From Comamonas sp. lk (GTDB lineage: Bacteria; Pseudomonadota; Gammaproteobacteria; Burkholderiales; Burkholderiaceae_C), in NCBI GenBank assembly GCA_945925985.1, contig CAMELV010000002.1, positions 1 to 64,000 of the forward strand: DNA of 64,000 nucleotides, in the 5' to 3' direction. The position numbers were made by a program, and so were the translations under genes. Of the stretch, positions 26,560 to 36,729 are shown piece after piece (the stretch's first letter is position 1; each line of letters opens with the position of its first letter). The notes under the pieces are model-generated. The model was not told the DNA's origin. It did not search any database and saw nothing but the letters and a program-made list of their open reading frames with translations.

Positions 26560-26588
26560 AAAAAAAACGGGCGGTATTTACCCGCCCG
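26560..26588 (-). terminator. Rho-independent terminator of the yejABEF operon
   Basis: On the minus strand a 7-bp stem CGGGCGG/CCGCCCG with a 7-base loop is followed by eight Ts. It lies 75 bases past the yejF stop and 50 before rimP, separating the two same-direction operons. The stretch 26589-26662 holds nothing else recognisable. Confidence 0.9.
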
Positions 26589-26662
26589 CTTGGTCGTGAG
26601 CTTCGGATTGTACTCTGAAAGTCCCGGGAAGACCCTTGATTTTCAAGGCAATTTGCAACAAG

Positions 26663-28255
26663 CTAGCCAGCTGCGGCCAGCAATTGGCGGGTGTAGGCCT
26701 GCACGGGTCTTTGCAATACTTCAGTGACGGGGCCGGACTCGACCATCAAGCCATCTTTCATGACCAGCACATGGTGGGCCATGGCGCGAATCACCGCAAC
26801 GTCGTGGGTAATCAGCAAGTAGCTCAGGCCGCGCTCTCGCTGCAAACGTTGCAACAGGGTCAACACCTGTTTTTGAATCGTCACATCCAGCGCACTGGTG
26901 GGCTCGTCCAACACCAGGATGTCGGGTTTGATGATCAGCGCTCGCGCAATCGCCAATCGCTGCCGTTGCCCGCCGGAAAACTCATGCGGGTAGCGCCGCA
27001 GCAAGGCCAGCGCATCGCCATCGGTCCCCAACCCTACCTCACGCAGACCCGCTAAAACCCGCTCCCGCCGACCGGCAGGCGACAAGGCTGGCTCATGCAC
27101 CAGCAGGCCCTCGCCCACGATCTCTTCGACGGTCAGGCGCGGTGAGAGCGATGAGAATGGATCTTGAAACACCACCTGCATGGTCCGGCGCATGCGTTGG
27201 TTCTGGGGGACGCTGGCGCCCCAGCTCAGTTCGCCCAGCCGCAGTTCCCCAGTGCTCGGCAGCAAACCCAGTGTAGCCAGCGCCAAGCTTGACTTGCCCG
27301 AGCCCGACTCACCCATGATGCCCAGGGTGCGGCCAGCCTCAATCTGGAAATCAGCGCCCTGCACCGCAACAAACTCACCACGCCGGAACCAGCCCGCCAC
27401 GCCCCGCCGAGGCACCGAATAGCCAACCCTTAACCCTCGCGCCTGTGCCACGATGGTCAACTCAGAGGGCGCCACCTCGGCCAGGTCCCGTTCTGGCTTG
27501 CTATCGATCAAGCGCTGGGTGTAGTTGTGACGTGGGTGCGCAAAGACGTCGGCCACCAGGCCTTGCTCCACGATCCGACCGCTTTCCATCACAATCACGC
27601 GATCGGCAAACCGGCGGACCAGGTTGAGATCGTGGGTGATCAGCAGGACTGCCATGCCGTTCCTTTGCTGAAGGCTGCCAATCAGGTCAAGGATCTGACC
27701 ACGCAGGCTCACGTCCAGCGCGGTAGTAGGCTCATCGGCCAATAACAGCCTGGGTTGGCAGGCCAGCGCCATGGCAATCATGGCGCGCTGGCGCTGGCCG
27801 CCGCTGAGCTGATGCGGGTAGGCATTGGCACGGGTGGCCGCGTCTGCAATACCGGTATCAGCGATCAGTTGAATGGCCTTGGGCCAAGCCTGCGGGCGGG
27901 GCAGCCCCATTTTCAATTGCAGAACCTCAACAATCTGCTCGCCCACTGTCAACAAAGGGTTCAAGGCCGACATAGGCTCTTGAAAGATCATGGCGATGTC
28001 CTGCCCACGCAGGCCGCGCAGAGCGCGTTCTGGCATGGACAACAGGTCTTGCCCGTTGAATCGCGCGGTTCCCCCCAGGCTGGCGTTCTGCACCAGGCGC
28101 AGCAAGCTTAAAGCGGTTACGGTCTTGCCTGAGCCCGACTCACCCACCAGCGCAAGTTTTTCGCCGGGCTCGATTGAGAAATCAATACCATGCACCACGT
28201 CTCGGCCGGCGAAGCCAACGCGAAGGCCGTTCACGGTCAAGAGCGGCTCGGTCAT
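26663..28255 (-). CDS. yejF: Peptide/microcin C ABC transporter, fused double ATPase YejF
   Basis: 530-residue protein with two ABC ATPase modules in one chain, as in YejF. Module 1 has [19 protein letters not shown] and [11 protein letters not shown]. Module 2 has [24 protein letters not shown] and [11 protein letters not shown]. It energises YejB/YejE for import of oligopeptides (microcin C in E. coli). Its start overlaps the yejE stop by four bases (ATGA). Confidence 0.94.
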   Translation of the reverse strand: MTEPLLTVNGLRVGFAGRDVVHGIDFSIEPGEKLALVGESGSGKTVTALSLLRLVQNASLGGTARFNGQDLLSMPERALRGLRGQDIAMIFQEPMSALNPLLTVGEQIVEVLQLKMGLPRPQAWPKAIQLIADTGIADAATRANAYPHQLSGGQRQRAMIAMALACQPRLLLADEPTTALDVSLRGQILDLIGSLQQRNGMAVLLITHDLNLVRRFADRVIVMESGRIVEQGLVADVFAHPRHNYTQRLIDSKPERDLAEVAPSELTIVAQARGLRVGYSVPRRGVAGWFRRGEFVAVQGADFQIEAGRTLGIMGESGSGKSSLALATLGLLPSTGELRLGELSWGASVPQNQRMRRTMQVVFQDPFSSLSPRLTVEEIVGEGLLVHEPALSPAGRRERVLAGLREVGLGTDGDALALLRRYPHEFSGGQRQRLAIARALIIKPDILVLDEPTSALDVTIQKQVLTLLQRLQRERGLSYLLITHDVAVIRAMAHHVLVMKDGLMVESGPVTEVLQRPVQAYTRQLLAAAG

Positions 28256-29337
28256 TTCTCTGCCTTACGAGGGTCCAATGCGTCCCTGAGTGCATCGCCC
28301 ATAAAGGTCAGCAGCAGCAGGGTCAGCACCAGCACGGCAAAGGTCGCCAGGGAAATCCACCAGGCGTCAATATTATTTTTGCCCTGTGACAGCAGCTCAC
28401 CCAGCGACGGGGTCCCTGGCGGCACACCCAGGCCCAAAAAATCGAGCGAGGTCAAGGCAAGGATGGCGCCGCTCATTCGAAACGGCAGAAAGGTCACCAC
28501 CGGCGTCAGGCTGTTGGGCAACACATGGCGCCGAATAATTTGCCAATTGCCCACCCCAAGGGCTCGCGCTGCACGCACATAGTCCAACTGCCGGTTACGC
28601 AGAAATTCAGCACGCACATAGTCCGACAGTCCCATCCAGCCGAACAGGCTCAGCAACACCAGAAGCAGGGCAAGACTTGGCGCAAAGACCGCGCTAAAAA
28701 TAATCAGCAGGTAAAGCTCTGGCATGGCGCTCCAGATTTCAATAAATCGCTGGAAGGCCAGATCGGTCTTTCCACCAAAATAACCTTGAACTGCCCCGGT
28801 CAGCACGCCCAACAGCACCCCCGTGAAAGTGAGTGCCAGCGCAAACAAGACACTGACCCGAAAGCCATAAATCAACTGAGCCAGCAGGTCACGCCCGCGG
28901 TCGTCGGTACCCAGCCAGTTGTCGCGGCTGGGCGGCGAGGGGTTGGGCGACCTGGCAAAGTAGTTCAGGGTTTTAGGCCCGTAGGGGTTGGGTGCGTAAA
29001 CCGCCCAATTGCCAGGTCGGTCGAGCTGCTCCCGAATAAAAGGGTCCAGGTAATCGGTCGGGGTCAGAAAGTCGCCGCCAAAGGTGGTCTCCGGGTACTC
29101 CTGCACCACGGGTACATAAAACTGCCCCTGATAGCGCACCAGAAGTGGTCGGTCATTGGAGATCAGCTCTGCGGCCAAACTGAGGAGCACCACCACACAA
29201 AAAACAAGCAGGCTCCAATAACCTAGGCGGTTGCGCCGAAAGCGCGCCCACGCCCGCCGAGTCGGCGAATTGCCGCCGGCGGCGAGTGCCTTGGGTGAGT
29301 GATCAGTCGAACTTAACACGGGGGTCCACCCAAACAT
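28252..29337 (-). CDS. yejE: Peptide ABC transporter permease YejE
   Basis: Second permease of the Yej importer, 361 residues. Conserved N-terminal ARFRRNRLGYWSL, LISNDRPLLVRY and NWLGTDDRGRDLLAQLIYGFR are typical of YejE/DppC proteins, and the EAA loop (RAARALGVGNWQIIRRHVLPNSL) contacts YejF. Start uncertain: ATG 29337 overlaps yejB by 35 bases, while GTG 29319 gives an N terminus closer to the E. coli length. Confidence 0.92.
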   Translation of the reverse strand: MFGWTPVLSSTDHSPKALAAGGNSPTRRAWARFRRNRLGYWSLLVFCVVVLLSLAAELISNDRPLLVRYQGQFYVPVVQEYPETTFGGDFLTPTDYLDPFIREQLDRPGNWAVYAPNPYGPKTLNYFARSPNPSPPSRDNWLGTDDRGRDLLAQLIYGFRVSVLFALALTFTGVLLGVLTGAVQGYFGGKTDLAFQRFIEIWSAMPELYLLIIFSAVFAPSLALLLVLLSLFGWMGLSDYVRAEFLRNRQLDYVRAARALGVGNWQIIRRHVLPNSLTPVVTFLPFRMSGAILALTSLDFLGLGVPPGTPSLGELLSQGKNNIDAWWISLATFAVLVLTLLLLTFMGDALRDALDPRKAEK

Positions 29338-30331
29338 AGGATAAATCCGAGATCAGCTTGGTCACCAGTCCGATCAGGGTGAAAAAGTACAAGGTGCCCA
29401 GCACCACCGGGTAGTCGCGCCGGATCACACTCTCATAGCTGAGCAGCCCTAGTCCGTCGAGCGAAAACAGGGTCTCGATTAACAACGAACCGGTAAAAAA
29501 AGCGCCAATAAATGCCGCAGGGAAGCCAGTAATGATGGGAATCAAGGCGTTGCGAAACACGTGCTTCCAAAGCACCTGTCGCTCGTCCAGACCTTTGGCC
29601 CGCGCCGTCACAACATACTGTTTACGGATTTCCTCAAGGAACGCGTTCTTTGTCAGCATCGTCGTGACAGCGAAGCTCCCCAGCACCATGGCGGTCACCG
29701 GCAGGGCAATGTGCCAAAGGTAATCCACAACACGACCGCCCCAGCTCAGTTCATCCCAGTTGCTGGAAGTGAGGCCGCGCAGGGGGAACCACTGCAACTG
29801 GCCACCAAACACGACCAACAGCGCCACACCCAGCACGAAACCGGGAATCGCGTAGCCGAGCAGCACCAGCAGGGTCGTGACCAAGTCGAACCGCGACCCG
29901 GCGCGTACGGCCTTGGCCACTCCCAGCGGGACGGCGATCAAGTAACTGATGAAAAACGTCCACAAACCGAGGCTTATCGACACAGGCAGCTTTTCCCAGA
30001 TCAGCTGGGCCACGTCTTTGTTTTGAAAGAAGCTCTTGCCGAGGTCAAAGCGCGCGAATTGGCCCAGCATCTGGATAAAGCGCTCGTCCGCCGGTTTGTC
30101 AAAACCATACAGTGCTTTGATTTGCTGGATGCGCTTAGGGTCGACACCCTGTGACCCCCGGTATGCGGAGCCAGCCCCTTCGGCGCCCGGCCCGGCACCC
30201 GCGCGGGCCTCTGCCAGGTACTGCTCGACGGGCCCGCCAGGCACAAACTGAATGACCACAAAGGTGATCAGCAGCACCCCCAGCAGTGTGGGCACCATCA
30301 GCAACAAACGCTTCAAAATATAGGTCAGCAT
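29303..30331 (-). CDS. yejB: Peptide ABC transporter permease YejB
   Basis: 342 residues from ATG 30331, two bases after the yejA stop; a GTG at 30346 inside yejA is less likely. Membrane permease of the DppB type with the N-terminal MLTYILKRLLLMVPTLLG. The YejB-type insertion (Ala/Gly-rich, EARAGAGPGAEGAG) precedes IQQIKALYGFDKP. The EAA loop is RAKGLDERQVLWKHVFRNALIP. Pairs with YejE. Confidence 0.94.
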   Translation of the reverse strand: MLTYILKRLLLMVPTLLGVLLITFVVIQFVPGGPVEQYLAEARAGAGPGAEGAGSAYRGSQGVDPKRIQQIKALYGFDKPADERFIQMLGQFARFDLGKSFFQNKDVAQLIWEKLPVSISLGLWTFFISYLIAVPLGVAKAVRAGSRFDLVTTLLVLLGYAIPGFVLGVALLVVFGGQLQWFPLRGLTSSNWDELSWGGRVVDYLWHIALPVTAMVLGSFAVTTMLTKNAFLEEIRKQYVVTARAKGLDERQVLWKHVFRNALIPIITGFPAAFIGAFFTGSLLIETLFSLDGLGLLSYESVIRRDYPVVLGTLYFFTLIGLVTKLISDLSYVWVDPRVKFD

Positions 30332-30333
30332 GC

Positions 30334-32130
30334 TTATTTGGCCCACCAGGTGTCGATTGCCCAGCCCTCACCCGTCGCATAAGGCGGCATGCTTGCAGGG
30401 CCCTGCAGGCGCCAGGCGTTGTAAGCCATGCGGTGCGTGCCGGCCGCCCACTGCGGGATCAGGACGTGGTTGTGACTGATGGTACGGTCCAGCGCCCGAC
30501 AGGCCGGCAGCAGATCGTCCCGGCTACGAGCGGCGGTCATTTGCCGGATGAGGTCGTCCACCGCGGCGCTTTTGATACCCGACATATTTCCGGAGTCCTC
30601 GACGTCAGCCGCTTTGGCGCCAAAAAGGTCGGCATATTCCTGCCCAGGGTTATGTGTACCGCCATAAGCGAGCGAGGTCATGTCAAACTCGAACTTCTGC
30701 AAGCGCTGCTGGTACAGCGCGAAGTCGACCGGCCGAAAGTTCAGCTGAATGCCCAGCTTCTCAAGGTTTCTGGCCCAGGGCGTCACCACCCGCGCGCCGC
30801 CTTCATTGCTGTCCAGGTATTCGATCACCATGGCTTCGCCGCGGCCGTTGCGCAGGCCGCCGTCACGCACCTCCCAGCCCGCCGCTTTAAGCAGTGCCTG
30901 CGCCTGGCGCAAATTGCCCCGCAGCGTCGACAACCCGTCTGTACGCGGTGGCGCAGTCATTGGTCCAAAAACCGCAGCCGGTAACTCGGCCCGCCAGGGT
31001 TCGAGCAAGGCCAGCTCCTGTGGCGGCGGCAAGCCGCTAGCCTGGCAATCGGTATTTCCGAACAGACCGTTGACACGCTGGTAGGCGTTGTAGAACATTT
31101 GCCGATTCATCCACTCGTAGTCCAGCGCCAAGCCCAGCGCTTGGCGCACCCGAACGTCTTTAAAACGCTCCCGCCGGGTGTTAAGGACATAGCTCTGAAA
31201 ACCGGACGGCAGGCGATGTCGAAACTCAACCTTCACCAACTCGCCGCTGTCAAAACGTCGCCCGTTAACGCGGCGCGCCCAGTCACCGGCAGAGAAAAAG
31301 CGCATCAGATCGAACTCTCCAGCCTTAAGGGCCTCCAGCCTTGCGGTGTTGTCCTTGTAAATTTTGACTGTGATGCGTTCAAAATTGTGGCTGCCACGCT
31401 TGACATTGAGGTCACGAGCCCAGTAAGCGGCATCGCGCACATAGGTGATGTCCTTGCCGAAGCGCACGGGGCCCACCCGGTAGGGGCCGCTGCCAATGGG
31501 CACGTCCATCACCACCTTGTCAAACGACTTGGGCTTGCCGTTTTCCATCCCCCACTGGCGGCTGAACACGGGCAAACCCCCGACACGCAACGGCAACTCA
31601 CGGTTGGCCTTGCGAAAACGAAAGCGAACCGTGCGATCGTCCACCACCTCGGCGGCCGCGACGTCTTCGAGCAGCGTCTTGTACGACGGCGAGGTGTATG
31701 GGCCCATCAAAGTGTCAAAACTGTGGGTGACATCTGCCGCCAGAACGGCATCGCCGTTGTGAAACCGGGCTTCGGGACGCAGCCGGAAGGTTGCACTCAA
31801 GCCGTCTGGCGAAACTGCCACATCGCTGGCCAAGAGCCCGTAGCCGGCCGCGGTTTCATCAAGGGAGCCCGCCAGCAAGGTGTCGAACAGCATGTTTGAC
31901 AGATACGCCGGCGCCGACCCTTTGATGGTGAAAGGGTTGTACTTGTCGAAAGTCGATACACGCAGATTACTGACCAAGCGCAATTCACCACGCTTGGGTG
32001 CCTGCCCATTCACATAATCGAACTGAGTGAAGTTCTCTGGATACTTCAAATCGCCCCACAAGGCATACCCGTGCGCGGCCCATGACGAGCTGCACAACGC
32101 AGTGAGGCAAAAAAGCAGTAAATCGCGCAT
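30334..32130 (-). CDS. yejA: Extracellular solute-binding protein YejA
   Basis: 598-residue periplasmic peptide-binding protein (family 5). ATG 32130 starts a clean signal peptide (MRDLLLFCLTALCSSSWAAHG). GTG 32145 is the alternative. Marks are ALWGDLKYPENFTQFDYVNGQAPKRGE (read in parts), PFTIKGSAPA and the SYVLNTRRERFKDVRVRQAL segment. First gene of yejABEF, divergent from fabI with 44 bases between. Confidence 0.92.
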   Translation of the reverse strand: MRDLLLFCLTALCSSSWAAHGYALWGDLKYPENFTQFDYVNGQAPKRGELRLVSNLRVSTFDKYNPFTIKGSAPAYLSNMLFDTLLAGSLDETAAGYGLLASDVAVSPDGLSATFRLRPEARFHNGDAVLAADVTHSFDTLMGPYTSPSYKTLLEDVAAAEVVDDRTVRFRFRKANRELPLRVGGLPVFSRQWGMENGKPKSFDKVVMDVPIGSGPYRVGPVRFGKDITYVRDAAYWARDLNVKRGSHNFERITVKIYKDNTARLEALKAGEFDLMRFFSAGDWARRVNGRRFDSGELVKVEFRHRLPSGFQSYVLNTRRERFKDVRVRQALGLALDYEWMNRQMFYNAYQRVNGLFGNTDCQASGLPPPQELALLEPWRAELPAAVFGPMTAPPRTDGLSTLRGNLRQAQALLKAAGWEVRDGGLRNGRGEAMVIEYLDSNEGGARVVTPWARNLEKLGIQLNFRPVDFALYQQRLQKFEFDMTSLAYGGTHNPGQEYADLFGAKAADVEDSGNMSGIKSAAVDDLIRQMTAARSRDDLLPACRALDRTISHNHVLIPQWAAGTHRMAYNAWRLQGPASMPPYATGEGWAIDTWWAK

Positions 32131-32174
32131 GAGACAATTCTGCACTAAATACCTGCTGACATTTTGAGGATGAT

Positions 32175-32969
32175 ATGGGTTTTCTGACTGGAAAAAAACT
32201 GCTGATCACGGGCGTTCTGTCCAACCGCTCCATTGCCTATGGGATTGCCCGAGCCTGCCACCAACAGGGCGCTGAGCTGGCCTTTAGCTACGTGGGTGAA
32301 CGATTCAAGGAACGTATCACTGAATTTGCGGCCGACTTCGACTCCAAACTGATCTTTGACTGCGACGTAGGTGACGATACCCAGATCGACAATCTGTTCA
32401 CCGACCTGGCCAGCCACTGGCCCACCTTTGACGGCTTTGTCCACAGCATCGGCTACGCACCGCGCGAGGCCATTGCGGGTAATTTTCTGGATGGCCTGAC
32501 CCGCGAGAACTTCCGGATTGCACACGACATTAGCGCTTACAGTTTCCCCGCTATGGCTAAGGCTGCGCTGCCCTACCTAAGCCCAAAAGCCTCGCTGCTG
32601 ACCCTAACCTACCTGGGGGGCGTGCGAGTGGTACCCAGCTACAACACCATGGGGCTGGCCAAGGCTTCGCTAGAGTCTGCAGTTCGCTACCTGGCTGAGG
32701 CAGTCGGCTCTCGCGGCATCCGGGTCAACGGCCTCAGCGCTGGCGCCATCAAGACCTTAGCCGCCAGTGGCATCAAGGATTTTGGACGGCTGTTGGCGAT
32801 TTCGGCCAATGCCTCGCCCCTGCGGCGCAACGTCACCATCGATGAGGTCGGCAACGTGGCCGCCTTCCTGCTTAGCGACTTGGCCTCGGGCATGACCGGG
32901 CAGATTTCCTATGTTGACTGCGGCGTCAGTCAGACCGCGGTGGCGGTCGTCGAATCTCCGGCGATTTAA
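32175..32969 (+). CDS. fabI: Enoyl-[acyl-carrier-protein] reductase (NADH) FabI
   Basis: Last reduction step of fatty acid elongation and the triclosan target. 264 residues. N-terminal KKLLITGVLSNRSIAYGIARA is the FabI cofactor loop; catalytic Tyr-X6-Lys is in SYNTMGLAKASLE, with the upstream Tyr in LTYLGG. VHSIGYAPREAI is diagnostic. The C terminus (SQTAVAVVESPAI) is longer and different from the usual GFNT ending, but the fold region is complete. Good ribosome site (GAGGATGAT) before the ATG. Confidence 0.96.
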   Translation: MGFLTGKKLLITGVLSNRSIAYGIARACHQQGAELAFSYVGERFKERITEFAADFDSKLIFDCDVGDDTQIDNLFTDLASHWPTFDGFVHSIGYAPREAIAGNFLDGLTRENFRIAHDISAYSFPAMAKAALPYLSPKASLLTLTYLGGVRVVPSYNTMGLAKASLESAVRYLAEAVGSRGIRVNGLSAGAIKTLAASGIKDFGRLLAISANASPLRRNVTIDEVGNVAAFLLSDLASGMTGQISYVDCGVSQTAVAVVESPAI

Positions 32970-33874
32970 GGCGCGCCGAAGGTCTGAACCCAATAGATAC
33001 CACCCTCGCTGCCAGCGTTCACAGCGGCGGCGATCCCCATCTCACGGTAGCGCGGGTTCATTAAATTAGCACAATGTCCCGGGCTCTTGATCCATCCCGC
33101 CACGGCCTCCTGCACCGACTCCTGGCCTGACGCAATGTTTTCACCAGCGGCGGTCCAGCGGTAACCCGCTGCTGTGACCCGGTCAGCAGGTTTTCTCCCG
33201 TCCCTACCATCGTGGCTGAAGTAGCTGTGCTCGGCCATGTCTTTCGCGTGTGCCAGGGCAGCCCGATCCAGGCCCTCACTGGCAGTAAGTGCCCCGACCG
33301 GGGCAAACGGTTTACCTCCGCAAATGGCGCCTTGCGAACGCGCCTCGTTGGTCAAGGCGAGGGCCTGCCCGCGCAACTGCTCAGGATTGCTGACGAGGGG
33401 CCTAAAGGGAGCCGCAAAAATGAGCGCGTATTGCCTGCCCCGGACATCCACCCCAAGCTCTGACAGCGCGCTGTCCATCAACACATCACAGTAGGTCTCA
33501 GCCACCGCCTTAAGAACAGCCGCAGACGACGGGTGTCCGCCCAGCCGGACGTTGCTGGCCTTGCTGGCGCGGTAGTGCGAGGCCTTGAGCGCATCGCCCA
33601 ACGGATTTCCATTCGCCACTGATTTGGCAGCGCCGTTCAGGGCTTGCACCGCGACAAACGCCGGCTTGCCGGTCTGCCCCTGGCAGCCTGCTTGTCGCAA
33701 CTTGGTCAACCCGTGCGCAATCTCCTGCTGCAACTTGGCCGCTCTTTGATCGGTGCCCTGTGCCTGCACCATATTGGCACTGGCTAATGTGACAATGGCA
33801 AACAGAATGTTGGGCCACAGCTGAGCCCATTCACCCAAACTTAGCAGGCCGAAACCCAACTCAGGGCGCCACAC
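32966..33874 (-). CDS. CAP-domain (SCP/PR-1) secreted protein
   Basis: About 302 residues if GTG 33874 is used; the exact start is uncertain because no good ribosome site is seen, and the frame continues through the decarboxylase gene. A hydrophobic segment ending NMVQAQ is a signal peptide or anchor. The C-terminal 130 residues form a CAP domain: AALAHAKDMAEHSYFSHDG, RVTAAGYRWTAAGENIASG, AVAGWIKSPGHCANLMNP and YWVQTFG, with the conserved His and Glu. The middle region (about 45-170) is unassigned. Role in bacteria generally unknown. Starts within the end of the decarboxylase gene, so possibly coupled to it. Confidence 0.8.
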   Translation of the reverse strand: MWRPELGFGLLSLGEWAQLWPNILFAIVTLASANMVQAQGTDQRAAKLQQEIAHGLTKLRQAGCQGQTGKPAFVAVQALNGAAKSVANGNPLGDALKASHYRASKASNVRLGGHPSSAAVLKAVAETYCDVLMDSALSELGVDVRGRQYALIFAAPFRPLVSNPEQLRGQALALTNEARSQGAICGGKPFAPVGALTASEGLDRAALAHAKDMAEHSYFSHDGRDGRKPADRVTAAGYRWTAAGENIASGQESVQEAVAGWIKSPGHCANLMNPRYREMGIAAAVNAGSEGGIYWVQTFGAP

Positions 33875-36149
33875 AGTCGGCAAAGTAGTGGGGTTTACCG
33901 TCGGCGCCCTCCTCTTCGACCAACCCGTGTATGTCGGTCTCGAAACCCGGACACTGCGCGTTGAATTCGCGCGAGAACTTGAGGTAGTCGACGATCTTTC
34001 GGTTAAAAACCTCGCCGGGGATGAGCAGCGGAATTCCGGGTGGGTAAGGCGTGACCAAACCGACCGTGACGCGGCCTTCCAGGGCATCGATCTCAACCCG
34101 CTCGGTCTTGCGCAGCGCAATGTGGGCGTAGGCATCGCTCGGTTTCATGGCAGGCGCCAAATCACTCAGGTACATCTCGGTGGTCAGGCGGGCGATGTCG
34201 TACTTGGCGTAGAGCCCATGAATATGCTGGCAAAGGTCTCGCAGGCCCATGCGCTCATAGCGAGGGTACTTCTGGCAAAACTCGGGCAAGATGCGCCACA
34301 TTGGCTGATTCTTGGCGTAATCATCCTTAAACTGCTGTAACGCGGTCAGCATGCTGTTCCAGCGGCCCTTGGTAATCCCGATAGTAAACATGATGAAAAA
34401 GCTGTACAGGCCGGTCTTTTCCACGACCACGCCATGCTCGGCCAGAAACTTAGTCACCACGCTCGCCGGGATGCCGGTCTTCGCGAATTTGCCGTTGAGG
34501 TCCATGCCCGGCGTCACGATGGTCGACTTGATCGGGTCCAGCATGTTGAAACCCGCCGCCATTTTGCCAAAGCCATGCCAGTTCACGCCAGCCTTGGCAT
34601 TGCGAGATTCACCTTTGATGATCCAGTTGTCAGCCCGGCCAATGCCCTCGTCCACAAGCTTGTCTGGTCCCCAGACCTTGAACCACCAGTCGTCGCCGTA
34701 TTCCTCGTCTACCTTGCGCATGGCGCGGCGGAAATCCAGGGCCTCAGCGATGCTTTCCTCGACCAGTGCGGTGCCTCCGGGCGGCTCCATCATGGCGGCC
34801 GCTACATCGCAACTGGCGATGATGCTGTACTGTGGCGAGGTGCTGGTGTGCATCAGGTAAGCCTCGTTGAACAGATGTTTGTCCAACTTGACGGTTTGCG
34901 AATCCTGCACCAGCACGTGACTAGCCTGGCTGATGCCGGCCAGCAGTTTGTGAATCGATTGGGTGGCGTAGACCATCGCTTGCTTGGGACGTGGGCGATT
35001 CTTGCCCATGGCGTGGTAAGTGCCGTAAAAAGGGTGAAATGCGGCATGAGGCAGCCAAGCCTCGTCGAAATGAATATTCTCCACATACCCATCGAGCATG
35101 TTTTTGACGGTTTCAGTGTTGTACAGCACGCCGTCATAGGTGGACTGTGTCAATGTCAAAACGCGCGGTTTGATCGCGCTGATGTCGACATGGGGCAGAT
35201 GCTCCCGCACAAGGGGATTGGCCTTGATCTTGGCCCGGATGGCCGCTGGCTCAAACTCGCTTTTAGGAATCGGCCCGATGATGCCAAAGTGGTTACGCGT
35301 GGGCTTTAGAAACACCGGTATCGCCCCGGTCATGATGATGGCGTGCAGGATCGACTTGTGGCAATTGCGGTCTACCACCACCACATCGTTCGGCGCCACG
35401 GTGTGGTGCCAGACCATCTTGTTGCTCGTGCTGGTACCGTTGGTCACAAAAAAGCAGTGGTCCGCATTGAAGATACGGGCAGCATTGCGTTCGGACGCCG
35501 CCACCGGCCCGGTATGGTCAAGCAACTGCCCCAACTCCTCGACTGCATTGCAAACGTCGGCACGCAGCATGTTCTCGCCAAAAAACTGGTGGAACATCTG
35601 CCCAACCGGGCTTTTTAGAAACGCGACGCCCCCCGAGTGGCCGGGGCAGTGCCACGAGTAGGAACCGTCTTCGGCGTAATCGAGCAGGGCCTTGAAGAAG
35701 GGCGGTTGCACGCTCTCCAGATAGCTCTTGGCTTCACGGATGATGTGACGTGACACAAACTCGGGCGTATCCTCAAACATGTGGATGAAGCCATGCAATT
35801 CGCGTAGGATGTCGTTTGGGATGTGCCGCGAGGTCTTGGTCTCGCCATAGACGTAAATCGGCACATCCAGGTTCTTGCGACGAACCTCGGTAATGAAGTG
35901 GCGCAGATTCAATACAGCCGGGTCAAGGTCGGGTCCAGGTGTGAATTCCTCGTCATCGATCGACAAAATGAAGGTGCTGGCACGGCTTTGTTGCTGGGCG
36001 AATTGACTCAGATCACCGTAGCTGGTGACACCCAACACCTCGAAGCCCTCGGATTCAATCGCCTGCGCCAGGGCGCGGATGCCAAGGCCCGAGGTGTTTT
36101 CGGACCGAAAATCTTCATCAATGATGACTATTGGAAAACGGAACTTCAT
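33861..36149 (-). CDS. Pyridoxal-phosphate arginine/lysine/ornithine decarboxylase
   Basis: 762 residues from ATG 36149 (MKFRFPIVIIDEDF); the in-frame upstream 52 residues are rejected. N-terminal receiver-like wing domain (about 1-125), then a fold-type I PLP core with SWHCPGHSGG, the cofactor Asp in HFDEAWLPHAAFHPFY and the Schiff-base Lys in ATQSIHKLLAGISQASHV. C-terminal domain with TPYPPGIPLLIPGE. Matches the inducible/biosynthetic basic amino acid decarboxylases; which amino acid is used cannot be read from sequence. Stand-alone apart from the CAP gene. Confidence 0.92.
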   Translation of the reverse strand: MKFRFPIVIIDEDFRSENTSGLGIRALAQAIESEGFEVLGVTSYGDLSQFAQQQSRASTFILSIDDEEFTPGPDLDPAVLNLRHFITEVRRKNLDVPIYVYGETKTSRHIPNDILRELHGFIHMFEDTPEFVSRHIIREAKSYLESVQPPFFKALLDYAEDGSYSWHCPGHSGGVAFLKSPVGQMFHQFFGENMLRADVCNAVEELGQLLDHTGPVAASERNAARIFNADHCFFVTNGTSTSNKMVWHHTVAPNDVVVVDRNCHKSILHAIIMTGAIPVFLKPTRNHFGIIGPIPKSEFEPAAIRAKIKANPLVREHLPHVDISAIKPRVLTLTQSTYDGVLYNTETVKNMLDGYVENIHFDEAWLPHAAFHPFYGTYHAMGKNRPRPKQAMVYATQSIHKLLAGISQASHVLVQDSQTVKLDKHLFNEAYLMHTSTSPQYSIIASCDVAAAMMEPPGGTALVEESIAEALDFRRAMRKVDEEYGDDWWFKVWGPDKLVDEGIGRADNWIIKGESRNAKAGVNWHGFGKMAAGFNMLDPIKSTIVTPGMDLNGKFAKTGIPASVVTKFLAEHGVVVEKTGLYSFFIMFTIGITKGRWNSMLTALQQFKDDYAKNQPMWRILPEFCQKYPRYERMGLRDLCQHIHGLYAKYDIARLTTEMYLSDLAPAMKPSDAYAHIALRKTERVEIDALEGRVTVGLVTPYPPGIPLLIPGEVFNRKIVDYLKFSREFNAQCPGFETDIHGLVEEEGADGKPHYFADCVAP

Positions 36150-36276
36150 GGAGCACTCCAAAGCGCAGGAAAAACATCGGTACGGGGCGAAGTGTAAGGA
36201 CATATCGTGACCAGTCCACGGCGCAGTCGTCCTTTTGACTGAGAATACGGAGATTGGCATACACCGGAGGATCAAT

Positions 36277-36702
36277 ATGGCGGAATCAACGGTCTGGTGG
36301 GTCATGGCAGGCGTACTGATCGCGGTCGAATTGCTCTCAGGTACGTTTTACCTGCTGATGATCGCTATTGGGCTCGCGGCTGCTGCCGTGGCTGCCAACT
36401 TGGGTGCCAGCCTGAGCACCCAAATCGTGGTGGCGGCGGTGGTGGGGGGGGGCGCTGTGATCGCCTGGCGTGCCTATAAACAAGGCCAACCCTCGTCTGC
36501 ACGCGCATCAGCCAACCCGGACGGCAATCTGGACGTGGGGGAAATCGTACACATCGAGGCTTGGGACGACCAGGGCCATGCCAGCGTCAAATACCGTGGC
36601 GCCAACTGGCAGGTCATGATTACGCCGGGGATCACCGCAGTGCCGGGCGCCTGTATGATCGTTGAAGTATTGGGCAACCGCCTGATTGTCAAACCGGCCT
36701 AA
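36277..36702 (+). CDS. NfeD-like membrane protein
   Basis: 141 residues from ATG 36277, preceded by CCGGAGGATCA. Two or three hydrophobic segments occupy residues 5-65, then an OB-fold (about 85-140: GEIVHIEAWDDQGHASVKYRGANWQV). The short NfeD form is the regular partner of slipin/stomatin proteins, whose gene follows after 27 bases. The pair is thought to organise membrane microdomains. Confidence 0.9.
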   Translation: MAESTVWWVMAGVLIAVELLSGTFYLLMIAIGLAAAAVAANLGASLSTQIVVAAVVGGGAVIAWRAYKQGQPSSARASANPDGNLDVGEIVHIEAWDDQGHASVKYRGANWQVMITPGITAVPGACMIVEVLGNRLIVKPA

Positions 36703-36729
36703 GCCGTTTTAGGTGTAACTGGAGAACTC

